Source: Acidovorax radicis N35 (GTDB taxonomy: Bacteria; Pseudomonadota; Gammaproteobacteria; Burkholderiales; Burkholderiaceae_C). Taken from it: 64,000 nt of DNA. Below the pieces are notes generated by a model. That model worked only from the letters and a program-made list of their open reading frames with translations. It did no database searches and was not told the DNA's origin. Position numbers and translations under genes: made by a program. The stretch lies in assembly GCF_000204195.1 (NCBI RefSeq), contig NZ_AFBG01000019.1:558001-622000 (forward strand), given 5' to 3'. Shown here one piece after another: positions 25,628 to 34,509 of this stretch (its first letter is position 1; each line of letters begins with the position of its first letter).

Positions 25628-26734
25628 TCAAAGACGCTCAGCAGCACGATCCCAAAGCGGGCCATAGATAACATCCACCATGGAATCCACTGAATTGAGC
25701 ACCACCAGGTCACGCGCACCATCACCATCCAGATCGATCAACTGCAAACCAGTAGAGAATCCACTGGTCTTCAACCACCGTGTTTCAAGCACCTTGCCGT
25801 CGGCATCAAGACGCTGCAAATAAAGCTTTGCATCTTCACCCCAAACCACCAGATCATCGGACAACGGCGCCACCGCGACACTGCCGGTCAGAGGGGACTG
25901 GATCCATTGGAGTTCCCCGCTTTGCATATTGATGCGGGCGTTGCGCGAACCCGTCTCCAGCGATACGTAGAGCCAATGCCCAGAGGGTGAAGGCCGTGCC
26001 TGGCGCGCGACGCTTCCAAACGTCGCCAGAATCCGTGGCGGCGCCAGCAGATCCGCATCCGAAACAGCCACCACCTTACGGTCGTCAAGGCACGCCACAG
26101 CAAAGCCGCCCCCTTGAGTTCCGGGAATTTTGCTCACACGCACAGGGTGCCATGGTGCCTCACACCATCGAACCTTTTTCGACGTTGCTGCTTGGCGATT
26201 GTCCTCATGCCAATCGATCCACGCTACCTCTTTGCCACTGTACGGCGTCGCCAGAAATTTGTACCGCCCTTGTGAGGCACTGGCCACGATGACATCGCGT
26301 GGTGCAAAACCTACCTGTGCCTGATGTATACGCACCAGACGCTCCCCCTCTACACGAAAGATATCAAGACTGCCTGTGTTTTCCACTGCCGCAGCCACCA
26401 GAGTATCCGACAACCATATTGCAGCGTCAGGATGGTAGGCTACAGGCTGGCGATCAAGCAATCGCGAGGTTCTGCCATCAATTCGATGCAGAGCCACTTT
26501 GCCCTCTTCATGCTCAATGAGCACGAGGCGGCAGCCTTCTTTTGCAGCGCAGCGCGCCTCCCCTCCCCAAACCATGTGCGCTCCAATGGTGATACGGGCA
26601 GCCCCCTGGGCCATTGGCGCTGCAGCGGGCGCAACACCCTCCGCAACGGAAACTGGTTGCATCTGACAACCCGCCATCACGAGGACTACAGCCACACCCA
26701 ACCAGCGAAAGCGAACAGGACGAGACAATTTCAT
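25628..26734 (-). CDS. lipoprotein with beta-propeller-like repeats and a calcium-loop motif
   Basis: 368 residues. Lipoprotein signal with lipobox V-M-A-G-Cys23. The mature part reads like repeated beta blades (AVAPLSDDLVVWGEDAKLYLQRLDADGK and similar), ending in LIDLDGDGARDLVVL, the DxDxDGxxD pattern of FG-GAP/VCBS calcium loops. I do not recognise a named family. GGAG precedes the ATG at 26734, which lies only about 17 bp after a strong terminator (26751-26785), so it is probably made by read-through from the secreted-protein gene. Probably an envelope-anchored helper of the type II secretion cluster. Confidence 0.65.
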   Translation of the reverse strand: MKLSRPVRFRWLGVAVVLVMAGCQMQPVSVAEGVAPAAAPMAQGAARITIGAHMVWGGEARCAAKEGCRLVLIEHEEGKVALHRIDGRTSRLLDRQPVAYHPDAAIWLSDTLVAAAVENTGSLDIFRVEGERLVRIHQAQVGFAPRDVIVASASQGRYKFLATPYSGKEVAWIDWHEDNRQAATSKKVRWCEAPWHPVRVSKIPGTQGGGFAVACLDDRKVVAVSDADLLAPPRILATFGSVARQARPSPSGHWLYVSLETGSRNARINMQSGELQWIQSPLTGSVAVAPLSDDLVVWGEDAKLYLQRLDADGKVLETRWLKTSGFSTGLQLIDLDGDGARDLVVLNSVDSMVDVIYGPLWDRAAERL

Positions 26735-26750
26735 GAAAACTCCACAAACA

Positions 26751-26785
26751 AAAAAAATGGCGCCTAATTGGCGCCATTTTTTAGC
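26751..26785 (-). terminator. strong intrinsic terminator after the secreted-protein gene
   Basis: Perfect stem AAAATGGCGCC / GGCGCCATTTT with loop TAATT (26754-26780), flanked by an A run on one side and T run on the other, so it can work in both directions. On the minus strand it ends the 26861-27817 transcript just before the next gene. Confidence 0.88.
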
Positions 26786-26860
26786 AACACCCACAAGTGG
26801 GTATTGCCAAGTTTTTTCTTTTTACATACAGCACCGAAGCACCGTATGCATCAAGAAAAA

Positions 26861-27817
26861 TTAGTTGTGCGAACCGAGAACGGATTGCACAGCACCGAAA
26901 GCAGGTGCGCTGATCAGGCTGTAGGTGAACACGGAACCACCCAGGTTAAACAGTGCGCCAGGAGCTGCTGCTGCAGGCAGATCTGCAGGCAGAGCAGCCA
27001 CGGGGCTCCATTCGATGAAACCATCGGTGAAGTTAGCAGGACGGCCAGGGATGGTTTCTGGGTTGAAGAACGACAGTTCGGCTTCAGCCAGAGCGAAGTT
27101 CACAGACTTACGGTTTTGTGCCGAGTCGTACATGTTGACCGTGTGGGTACCACGGTGATCACCCGTCGACCACACCACAATGCGGGTTTCCAGACCAGCA
27201 TTCAGAGCAGCGTCAACAGCATAGCGCATGCTGAAAGCAGGAACAACCGAAGGACCAACTGGCACTGCACGAGCACCAGCAACAGACAGCAGATTCAGCG
27301 GGCCCAGGGTGGTCAGATCAGAACCCGAAGCGAACGTCAGCGTACCGTCGATCACTGGAACGAAAGCCACGTCTTGAGCGGTAGTGTTCACTTGGAAAGC
27401 GTTAGCGCCAATGCCGCCGGTGAAACCGCCAACAGGAACAACAGCATTACCCACAGCGCAAGCACCAGCAGCCGTGGTGGATGCAGTATTAGCACCCACT
27501 GCGAACACCAGGTAACCACGCGTACCAGCCAAGCCAGTACCGGATTGTTGCGACCAGATGAAGGGCTCGTAGTCCTTGTTGGTCAGGGGGAAGCAACCGT
27601 CGGTCACGTGGTTGGAGTTCGAATCAAAGAACGTCCAGAACACAGGCACAACGTTGCCGGTTTGGTTGATGATACCCACAGCAGTAGTATCGGTGTCACC
27701 GTTGTGGATCACATTAGGAACCACGAAACCATTGCTGAACGTACCCACGGTGTACGCCTGCGCCACACCAGCACTCAGCGCAGCGGCTGCAACGGCTGCC
27801 ATTGCAAATTTTTTCAT
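26861..27817 (-). CDS. secreted protein of unknown function, candidate type II secretion substrate
   Basis: 318 residues with a clean Sec signal peptide (MKKFAMAAVAAAALSAGVAQA, cleavage before YTVG). The mature part is rich in Gly, Ala, Val, Asn and Thr and poor in charge, with two cysteines (DGCFPL and GACAVG) that could pair. I do not recognise the family. Codon choice (many GGT, GCT, GTT, ACT codons) differs from its GC-rich neighbours and suggests high expression. It has its own promoter, a roughly 80-nt leader and a strong terminator, and lies directly downstream of the secretion genes, so it may be the main exported protein or a surface-layer-like component. Confidence 0.7.
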   Translation of the reverse strand: MKKFAMAAVAAAALSAGVAQAYTVGTFSNGFVVPNVIHNGDTDTTAVGIINQTGNVVPVFWTFFDSNSNHVTDGCFPLTNKDYEPFIWSQQSGTGLAGTRGYLVFAVGANTASTTAAGACAVGNAVVPVGGFTGGIGANAFQVNTTAQDVAFVPVIDGTLTFASGSDLTTLGPLNLLSVAGARAVPVGPSVVPAFSMRYAVDAALNAGLETRIVVWSTGDHRGTHTVNMYDSAQNRKSVNFALAEAELSFFNPETIPGRPANFTDGFIEWSPVAALPADLPAAAAPGALFNLGGSVFTYSLISAPAFGAVQSVLGSHN

Positions 27818-27904
27818 CTTCTCAGTCCTTAGATAATTGAAGGAAGCTTTCCCACCCTGTGCGGGATCTGCAACCCATCCGTACTCCGTTTGGGTTGATG
27901 CAAT

Positions 27905-27932
27905 CTTATACTGATACCTTTGATTTTTTCAA
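27905..27932 (-). promoter_or_regulatory. sigma-70 promoter of the secreted-protein gene
   Basis: On the minus strand TTGAAA (27932-27927), 16-bp spacer and TATAAG (27910-27905), each one mismatch from consensus, about 90 bp before the start codon. The leader contains AACCCA...TGGGTT arms that could form a hairpin and AAGGA shortly before the ATG. Confidence 0.65.
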
Positions 27933-27989
27933 CCTATTTCCACGAGAAACCCACTGCATGCGCGTTTGTTGCACTCAAACAACGAAGTA

Positions 27990-28442
27990 TCACTGAGCTG
28001 TTGGAAACATGACACTGCGGCGCTGCACATGGTGCCACACGCCATCAATGCGACGCCACTCATCTTCGGCGACCGCCTCCTGTTTTTTCACACGTAGCAA
28101 TGGCAACGAGTAGCGCATCCACACATTCACCACTGCGCGATCGCCCTCAATGCTGCGCACTCCGCGAACCTCCACGCCGTCGAACGCAATGCCTCCACGC
28201 TTGAGATAGGCCTCTAGCGTGGCGTTCGGGTCTTTGGACAGTTCCTCATAAGCCCAGGCGCCTACACGGTCATTTTTCTGAATGAGCGCCCAATACGCTT
28301 TTGCGCGCGTTAGAAGTGCCGCCTGGTCATCCTCGGCCGACACCACTGCCCCCCCAGTGGCGGCGCAGCCCACCAGCACCGCTAGAACCACAGGCGCTGC
28401 CAGGGCCACGACGAGATGACGACGGGTAACAGGTTTTGTCAT
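27990..28442 (-). CDS. small lipoprotein downstream of gspD
   Basis: 150 residues with a basic N terminus, hydrophobic stretch and lipobox VLVGC, followed by a compact domain (AKAYWALIQKNDRVGAWAYEELSKDPNATLEAYLKRGG, then strands up to WRRIDGVWHHVQR). No named family recognised; the shape recalls small NTF2-like lipoproteins. It lies 74 bp after gspD in the same direction and before the promoter of the secreted-protein gene. A pilotin-like or assembly role for the secretin is possible from context only. Confidence 0.65.
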   Translation of the reverse strand: MTKPVTRRHLVVALAAPVVLAVLVGCAATGGAVVSAEDDQAALLTRAKAYWALIQKNDRVGAWAYEELSKDPNATLEAYLKRGGIAFDGVEVRGVRSIEGDRAVVNVWMRYSLPLLRVKKQEAVAEDEWRRIDGVWHHVQRRSVMFPTAQ

Positions 28443-28516
28443 GTAAAGAATCTCCTGATTAACTATCTATATATGGGATGCGTGACGCTGGCTAGGGCCA
28501 TAGCAGCCAGGCGCAG

Positions 28517-30898
28517 TCAGCGCGGGGGTTGCAAAGGGGTATCTGGCGGGCGGAAACTCATTGGTTGGGCCTGCAAGGATAAGGAACGCATACGTTCGCG
28601 CATCTCTGCACTGGCCGAACGCAATTGGTCATCGTCCTCCAGGGCGCGGGGCGTCATCAGCACCAGCAGCTCCGTGCGGTTACGCTGGTTTGACGTATTG
28701 GAGAACAGGGCTCCCAACAATGGGACGTCTGCAAGCCCCGGCAAACCGCTACGAGTGTTGCTGTCATTTTCACGGATCAACCCCCCGAGAACAATGGACT
28801 CGCCGGAACGCACTGCGACACGCGTTTGTATTTGCCGGGTCTGAAAGGACCGCTGTTTTGTCACATCGTCCTCCTCACCCACATCGGTGACTTGCTGCGA
28901 AATATCCATGGAAATCAATCCCCCCGCATTGACGGATGGCGTGACGGAGAGCAGCACCCCAGTGTCTTTGTATGTAATGGACTGAGTGATGAAATTACCG
29001 CCAGTAGCGGCCGCAGTTGAACTCAGAATGGGTTGTTGCTGTCCGACCTGAATGTTGGCAGTGTGGTTGTTCAGAACCAAGATCGACGGACTGGACAACA
29101 ACCGCACTTGTGATTTGGTGGCAACGGCGTTCAGCGTGGCGCGAACCACATCCGCCTTGCTGATGGAGTACGAAAAACCAGGAACTTTAGGGCCTATACC
29201 GCTGGTGCCGAGGTCCAACAACGCCTCGCCTTGGCGGCCCCTGCTCAGACCGTTCTGCAGATACCATTCCACGCCGTATTCGAGGTTGCCCGTGAGGCTC
29301 ACCTCCACAATGCTGGCCTCGATCAACACCTGCATTGGAGCCCTGTCCAATTCGCGCAGCGCCTGCTCGATGCGGCGGTATTCGGTGCGCGGCGCGCGAA
29401 TCAGCAAGGCGTTGCGCTTCTCGTCTGCGACCACACGTACGTTGCCATCCAATTGACTCGTCGATGTGAGGGACGTGTTGTTGGAAGATGCCCTGTTTCC
29501 ACCAGCCCCGAGTGCAGCGCCCATGGGACTGCCGCCCGTCCCAGCACTGCCGGTATTGCCATAGAGACTGCTGGAACTACCCGTATTGCCCGTACCCAAG
29601 CCGGAGCCCCCCATCCCAGCCCCCTGGGAGAACTGCGTGGGCGCCGACCCTGCTGCCACGCCTCCCGACTTGGCTTGCCCGGACTGGCCACCGAACAAAC
29701 CATTGAGCATCTCCGCCAACTGCAAAGCTGAACCGTTTTGCACCGGATACACAAACAGGCTGGCTTCCAGAGTGTCGGTAGGGCGGTCCAGGCGGCGAAT
29801 CCAGGTTTCCACCTGTGCCAACAGGTGGCTGCGCGGCGTGACCACGACCAGAGCATTCAGGCGTTCAACTGGAAAGACGCGAATCAAGCCACCCAGTGGG
29901 GTCGCCATCTGGGCGCCCGCACCGCTGGCATTGCCACCTGCGGCCGCGCCACCTGCGGCGTTGGGCGCGGCGCCCCCTGCAGGAGCGGCACTACCACCAC
30001 CGTAGGGATCGGAGGATTTGTCGGAGCCTAGCATCGCCTGCAGGGCATCACGCACCACATTGACGTTGGCGTTTTCCAGTACGAACACCCCGAGCGACAT
30101 GCCTGAGAGAAAGTCCACGTCGAACGCTTCTACCATTTCCAGCCAGCCACCCAACTGGGCCTTGCTGCCCTGCAGCACCAGCAAGTTGCGCATGGAGTCC
30201 ACGTAGACGATGGCCTCACGCGGTGCGATGGGCGCCAGAATCTTGGCCATTTCGGCCGCTGCAATGTGGTTCAAGGGAACGATGACCGTTCCGGCACCCG
30301 AGAGGTCCTTGAATTTAGATGCCCCGACCACCGGACGCGCGCCCAGTGTGACAGTGCGTTTGGTCACGTGGTAGACCCCCGCGTTGTCGCGAACGATGGC
30401 AAGGTCGTGGGGCAACAGCACTGCATCCAACACATCCAGCACCTGATTGCGCGCCAGCGGTTGGCGCGTATGCAGGCTTACCACCGTGTCTCCGCCTGCA
30501 TCGATGGTGTAGTTGAGTTTGAGCAGATCGCCCAGCAACGCCACCGCCAGGTTGCTGACAGAGACATTCTCGAAATTGAGAGCTACCTTGTCGCCCTTGG
30601 CAAGGACTGGATCAACCACAGGCGCCTTGTCGCGCTTGAAGAACTGGTCGTTGCCGGGATAAAGCTTCGTACTGGAAGATGCACTCTTTTGCGCCTGCTC
30701 CCCGGCCGATGATGCTGCCTGTACGGCGTTTGGCGCCACCGGCGTAGGCGCCACAGTAGCGGCAGCTTGCGATGGGCCCGAGGCCCCTGCAACCGTGACC
30801 TTGGACTCTGCCGCGCTGGACGCCGCAGGACCACCCTGCGTACTGGCACAGCCTGCCGCCAGCAACGCGAGCAAAAGTATGGAAGGCCGAATGTTCAT
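28517..30898 (-). CDS. gspD: type II secretion secretin GspD
   Basis: 793 residues. Lipoprotein-type signal (LLLALLAAGC), then N0 (VALNFENVSVSNLAVALLGDLLKLNYTID), KH-like N1-N3 modules (IVPLNHIAAAEMAKILAPIAPREAIVYVDS; VFVLENANVNVVRDALQAML; VYPVQNGSALQLAEMLNGLFGG), and the secretin barrel from about residue 500 (VLIEASIVEVSLTGNLEYGVEWYLQNG, SGESIVLGGLIREND, LLVLMTPRALED). It forms the outer-membrane channel. Two low-complexity Gly/Ser/Ala inserts sit in N2 and N3. The last gene of the E-to-D operon; the ATG at 30898 is the one that gives the lipobox. Confidence 0.93.
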   Translation of the reverse strand: MNIRPSILLLALLAAGCASTQGGPAASSAAESKVTVAGASGPSQAAATVAPTPVAPNAVQAASSAGEQAQKSASSSTKLYPGNDQFFKRDKAPVVDPVLAKGDKVALNFENVSVSNLAVALLGDLLKLNYTIDAGGDTVVSLHTRQPLARNQVLDVLDAVLLPHDLAIVRDNAGVYHVTKRTVTLGARPVVGASKFKDLSGAGTVIVPLNHIAAAEMAKILAPIAPREAIVYVDSMRNLLVLQGSKAQLGGWLEMVEAFDVDFLSGMSLGVFVLENANVNVVRDALQAMLGSDKSSDPYGGGSAAPAGGAAPNAAGGAAAGGNASGAGAQMATPLGGLIRVFPVERLNALVVVTPRSHLLAQVETWIRRLDRPTDTLEASLFVYPVQNGSALQLAEMLNGLFGGQSGQAKSGGVAAGSAPTQFSQGAGMGGSGLGTGNTGSSSSLYGNTGSAGTGGSPMGAALGAGGNRASSNNTSLTSTSQLDGNVRVVADEKRNALLIRAPRTEYRRIEQALRELDRAPMQVLIEASIVEVSLTGNLEYGVEWYLQNGLSRGRQGEALLDLGTSGIGPKVPGFSYSISKADVVRATLNAVATKSQVRLLSSPSILVLNNHTANIQVGQQQPILSSTAAATGGNFITQSITYKDTGVLLSVTPSVNAGGLISMDISQQVTDVGEEDDVTKQRSFQTRQIQTRVAVRSGESIVLGGLIRENDSNTRSGLPGLADVPLLGALFSNTSNQRNRTELLVLMTPRALEDDDQLRSASAEMRERMRSLSLQAQPMSFRPPDTPLQPPR

Positions 30899-30934
30899 AG
30901 AGATAGCTCCAATATTGGGGTATGCCACAGGGGC

Positions 30935-31438
30935 TTACTGATTTGTTGCAGGCCTGCGCAGGCGATCACCGATCGGCCCGGCCTTCACGGTCGCAGCACT
31001 TCCGGCTTCCAGTGGGCGATCCACGCGTTGGTCATCTGCAGACACAAAGAATGCCTTGCGGCCATCAAAGGATTCAACTCGCCAGGGTTTGGTTTCCCCG
31101 GTGATCTTGAGGGTGCTGCCATCTGGGCGCTGCAAGATGGCGACCCGGTCGCCGCCAGACTCCAGCACGGCGGTGAGGCGTGACTGCATCAACTCTGTGA
31201 CCAGACTGCTCTTTTTCACATCCACCGCCACCGGACGCCGAGACATCCACAACAAAGGCTGCTCGACAGCCTGCTTCGCACGGACCTTTATCGCTTGCGG
31301 CATAGGCTCGACCTTCGGCAGATCAGGCCTACGTGCCGGTGGAGGGACCCAGCGTTCTTTTTCGGCATGCCACCAGTAGACGCTCGCAGCCAAAGCTACG
31401 GCACCCAAAACGGGGCCAAGGTACCAAGGTTTGATCAT
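30935..31438 (-). CDS. short GspC/XpsN-like type II secretion protein
   Basis: 167 residues: a short cytoplasmic start, one membrane segment (YLGPVLGAVALAASVYWW), a Pro-rich linker and a periplasmic domain (RLTAVLESGGDRVAILQRPDGSTLKITGETKPWRVESFDGRKAFFVS) resembling the HR domain that links the inner-membrane platform to the secretin. No PDZ or coiled-coil end, and shorter than classical GspC. Its slot between gspM and gspD is that of xpsN in Xanthomonas, the functional counterpart of GspC. ATGA overlap with gspM. Confidence 0.7.
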   Translation of the reverse strand: MIKPWYLGPVLGAVALAASVYWWHAEKERWVPPPARRPDLPKVEPMPQAIKVRAKQAVEQPLLWMSRRPVAVDVKKSSLVTELMQSRLTAVLESGGDRVAILQRPDGSTLKITGETKPWRVESFDGRKAFFVSADDQRVDRPLEAGSAATVKAGPIGDRLRRPATNQ

Positions 31439-31989
31439 GGCTTGGCCTTCTCTGGCGCCAAGGGGGCTTCGAGTTGCAAAGACAGGCGTGCATTTTGCGG
31501 CCCAGCGCCGGTACTGGCCCCCTCACGCGTGATGTTGGCAGTGCGCACCCAGAAAGGAGGGCGGTGCGTCTGGAGATTTTCCATGAAACTCACCAGCTTG
31601 ATCCATTCGCCGCTGACGGTCGCAGTAAGTCGTATGCGCGCCAGCTTGCCATCCACCCCAGGCTCCAGCGCAACCTGGGATGAAACCAGCGTGCTGCCAG
31701 AAGCCATGATCATTTGGCGAAGCTTTTGCTGGATATCGTTTTGCGAAGTTTCACCCGCAGGGTGCAACAAGGGCGCCACAGTGCTGCTCGCAGAACCAAG
31801 CAGCGTTTCGATTTCGGAACCGGCATTCACAACCCCTTCGAGACGTTCGCTGCGAGGCTCCAACTGCTGCAAGGCGTTGTCGTAACGGACCCAGAGGGTT
31901 CTATAGACCAATGCGGCGCAAGCCAACGCACCAACAAACAGCAGCAGCAGAAAAACTACCGAACGGCGACGCCACACATTCATTTTCAT
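31435..31989 (-). CDS. gspM: type II secretion protein GspM
   Basis: 184 residues: one N-terminal membrane helix (SVVFLLLLFVGALACAALVY), a coiled-coil stretch and a C-terminal ferredoxin-like domain (ARIRLTATVSGEWIKLVSFMENLQTHRPPFWVRTANITRE) characteristic of the GspM type found in this gene order. It is a bitopic inner-membrane platform protein that pairs with GspL. ATGA overlap with gspL. Confidence 0.85.
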   Translation of the reverse strand: MKMNVWRRRSVVFLLLLFVGALACAALVYRTLWVRYDNALQQLEPRSERLEGVVNAGSEIETLLGSASSTVAPLLHPAGETSQNDIQQKLRQMIMASGSTLVSSQVALEPGVDGKLARIRLTATVSGEWIKLVSFMENLQTHRPPFWVRTANITREGASTGAGPQNARLSLQLEAPLAPEKAKP

Positions 31990-32987
31990 GGCTTTGCTCC
32001 CTCACCTCGCCAGCGCATCTCAAAGGTAAAGCGCTCCTTGTTCAGGGTGCCGTCGCGCACGTTGGCCCCCGTAGCACGCACATCGACCAAACCAGACTGG
32101 CGCCCCAGGTGCCCAATGAGTTCCGTGGCGTTCGCCGTCAAACCCGTAATCTTGATCTCGCTGCCATTGACTTCAATGCGGTCCAGCCACGTGTCGGCAG
32201 GAATGGCTACCGACAGCGCGTCAATGACACTGGCGAGAGGTAGATCCGTACTAATGTTCTTGCGAAGTTCGTCCGCCAGTTCAGCCTGGCGACGCAACTC
32301 ATCCATCTTCTGGCGCAAAGGCGCCGCCTTGGGCTCCAGCATGCTGACATGCTCAACGGCACGCACCACCGCCTGGCGCTTCAAGACCAGTGGCATGAGC
32401 GCGGGCAGCGACAGCACTGCGAGCAATACCAGCAGCAATATGCCCCCCCCCCAATCCATCCAACGCTGGTGGCGGTCCTGCTTGCGCCATGCAGCGCTGC
32501 GGACCGGGAGGGCTCGCCCCTGGCGCATCAGATAGACAGGCGCATTCTCTGCAAAACCGTGGTTCGCCATTTGTTGGGTCAAGGTGGTGCGCCGGCACAT
32601 ACCCCACTCCACCACCCATCCACCTTGGGCTTGGGGCTCGGCCCGCCAGGCAGCCACAATCTGCTCCGGAGGCATCGGAGAAACCCGCCAAAGGGCTTCT
32701 TCAACCCCCCCCGCCAAAGAGCGCCTCGGCATGTTCGGCAACTGCACCGTGCCCCACAGGCAATCCGACTCCGGCACCAGCAAGCTGGAAGCCTTTCGGT
32801 TGTTGGATCGCTTGCGCACGTGTGTTGCTGTGACAGTCCACCTCCCACCATCGGACGCCATCGCCGCACTCGCAACCGCGGGCCAGGCGCGATGCTCCAT
32901 GAGGACGCGTTTGAGATCGCCGAAACCCCAGGCCATTCGGTCCAGCGCTGTTTGCGCACGAAGAGATAGCTGCCCCCAACCTGTCAT
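31986..32987 (-). CDS. gspL: type II secretion protein GspL
   Basis: 333 residues. The cytoplasmic actin-like part is about 1-185 (shorter than E. coli GspL), then a membrane helix (GGGILLLVLLAVLSLPALMPLVL, about 190-212), coiled coil and a PilN-like periplasmic domain (PADTWLDRIEVNGSEIKITGLTANATELIGHL). It links ATPase GspE to the envelope parts. The ATG at 32987 overlaps the gspK stop. Odd: a run of ten Cs (32443-32452; Gly codons at the start of the membrane helix) and a run of eight (32705-32712) lie inside the gene. Confidence 0.85.
   Translation of the reverse strand: MTGWGQLSLRAQTALDRMAWGFGDLKRVLMEHRAWPAVASAAMASDGGRWTVTATHVRKRSNNRKASSLLVPESDCLWGTVQLPNMPRRSLAGGVEEALWRVSPMPPEQIVAAWRAEPQAQGGWVVEWGMCRRTTLTQQMANHGFAENAPVYLMRQGRALPVRSAAWRKQDRHQRWMDWGGGILLLVLLAVLSLPALMPLVLKRQAVVRAVEHVSMLEPKAAPLRQKMDELRRQAELADELRKNISTDLPLASVIDALSVAIPADTWLDRIEVNGSEIKITGLTANATELIGHLGRQSGLVDVRATGANVRDGTLNKERFTFEMRWRGEGAKP
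32443..32452. repeat. C10 homopolymer in gspL
   Basis: Ten consecutive Cs on the plus strand (Gs in the coding strand) at the junction to the GspL membrane helix. A one-base slip would truncate the protein before the periplasmic domain. Confidence 0.85.
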
Positions 32988-33901
32988 GGCTTGAATTCCT
33001 GTTCCAGCTTGTTTAAGCGGCGTGTTGGCTCCAACGAGAGCGTTGTCCAGGGGGTCAATCCGCCAGGGCGCTCGCTGAGATCGACCCATGCTTCACGCTG
33101 CCACCAGCGATCGCCTTCGGCTCGCACCAACGCCTTGAGGCGCACCGTTAGCCCCCCCCCCGCCCGGGCAGGCGCGAAGAAATCTGCGGCGGCTCCGGTC
33201 AAGAGCACGCCAGCCCGCGTTTCCGGTGGGGAGTTGTGAATGCGCGCCCCTAAACCTGGCTGTCCCGTCAGGACATCGATCAGGGCAGGGGGGGCTGAAT
33301 CGATTTCGATGCGTTGCTGCCCGTTGATACCCAAGTGGGGCGCGATTATCTCATAGAGCTCAGACGTCATTCCCAGAACCGACCTCAGCTCGGAAAGATC
33401 GTCCAGGGCTCCGTTTCGGGGCATGGAGGGCCAGCCAGCCGCGCGGTACTGAGCAGACTCAGCCCCACCCACGCCGCCTGGCGTATCGTCAGGGTCGAGA
33501 AAGTCCCGCACACGTGACGTCAGAATGGCTGCCTCCCCCGACGAAAGACGCCCGGCTCTCTGAAACAACGCCTGCATCAAGGCTTCGCTGGCGACATTGA
33601 CATCCACCAGCCCTCCAGATGGCGTGATCTCCACCCAGATGTCATTCGACCCCATGGGTAAGCGCTGAATACGGTACCAGCTGTCTGCTGTCTTCTCGAC
33701 CATCATTCGCTGCGCTGTTAGCTGGATGGCCGCATCCAGCACGGACTCTACGCGCAAACGCTCCAGATCCAGGGCCGCGCGCTGCGTCTGCTGGCGAACC
33801 CCACGCGCGCTCGCCATCACCACCAATGACAGGGATGCCACCAACCACAGCACAAGAATCAGCGCAGCGCCCCGGCTGCCCCGTGCCCACCTGACCATCA
33901 T
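32984..33901 (-). CDS. gspK: type II secretion minor pseudopilin GspK
   Basis: 305 residues. The short basic leader, GAALILVLWLVASLSLVVMAS hydrophobic helix and large C-terminal globular domain (VDVNVASEALMQALFQRAG, DFLDPDDTPGGVGGAESAQYRAAG, PRNGALDDLSELRSVLGM) are typical of GspK, which caps the pseudopilus tip with GspI and GspJ. GAGGGCAAG precedes two tandem ATGs, of which 33901 is used. A ten-C tract (33153-33162) lies near the 3' end in codons for three Gly residues. Confidence 0.88.
   Translation of the reverse strand: MMVRWARGSRGAALILVLWLVASLSLVVMASARGVRQQTQRAALDLERLRVESVLDAAIQLTAQRMMVEKTADSWYRIQRLPMGSNDIWVEITPSGGLVDVNVASEALMQALFQRAGRLSSGEAAILTSRVRDFLDPDDTPGGVGGAESAQYRAAGWPSMPRNGALDDLSELRSVLGMTSELYEIIAPHLGINGQQRIEIDSAPPALIDVLTGQPGLGARIHNSPPETRAGVLLTGAAADFFAPARAGGGLTVRLKALVRAEGDRWWQREAWVDLSERPGGLTPWTTLSLEPTRRLNKLEQEFKP
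33153..33162. repeat. C10 homopolymer in gspK
   Basis: Ten consecutive Cs on the plus strand, in codons for consecutive glycines near the GspK C terminus. It is the second ten-base tract within 720 bp; shorter runs occur at 32705-32712 (eight) and 34195-34201 (seven). Confidence 0.85.
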
Positions 33902-34509
33902 CTTGCCCTCACCAGAGGGAACACCAGTGAAGGCCAATCGCCCCGCGCATCGGCAATTTCAACCCGAATCCGGGCTGGGTAATAAGCTTTGGCGGAGTCC
34001 CATTGCTGAGTCCACTGGCCCGTTTGACCGTCTTGGTAATGCCATTGAAGGGTCCGCACGTCTGTCAAAAGCGTCTCGCGCAAGGCCCGACTCCAATCTA
34101 GCGCCATCAGCGCGCCGTCATAAGGAACGGCCTCTACCGACAGATCGACTCGCCCATCCCCATGGCGCAGGGGGGTCGTACGGAATACATAGAGCCCCCC
34201 CGCATCCCCACGCTCCGGCAAAGGCGCCACCCAGATCGCACCTGCCGCATTGCCGCTGAAAAAATTCACAAAGATATTTTCGTCGCGCCGGCTCAACAAG
34301 CGGAGGGTATCGAACTTGCGACCGAGCCACTGACTGACCACCAGCATGCGTTCAGAGCGCTCAATGACACGTTGGTTGCGCTCTTGAGAACGCCCGATCA
34401 CCCCCACGCCCGCGAACATCAATGCAACCACGGCAGACGTGACGGCCAATGCAATCAGCAACTCCAACAAGGTAAAACCCCGGGAGGATTTTCGAAAGCC
34501 GTGGATCAT
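33898..34509 (-). CDS. gspJ: type II secretion minor pseudopilin GspJ
   Basis: 203 residues beginning MIHGFRKSSRG with the prepilin-peptidase site G|FTLLELLIALAV and a hydrophobic helix, then a globular domain with the YYPARIRVEIADARGDWPSLVFPL ending usual for GspJ. The start at 34509 overlaps the gspI stop (ATGA) and puts the peptidase site at residue 11; the frame extension to 34542 is not needed. Confidence 0.9.
   Translation of the reverse strand: MIHGFRKSSRGFTLLELLIALAVTSAVVALMFAGVGVIGRSQERNQRVIERSERMLVVSQWLGRKFDTLRLLSRRDENIFVNFFSGNAAGAIWVAPLPERGDAGGLYVFRTTPLRHGDGRVDLSVEAVPYDGALMALDWSRALRETLLTDVRTLQWHYQDGQTGQWTQQWDSAKAYYPARIRVEIADARGDWPSLVFPLVRAR

Noticed and set aside
32443..33162. Homopolymer tracts as evidence that gspK or gspL is broken
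   Set aside because: Both frames are intact as given and the proteins show full family features, so only potential slippage is reported.
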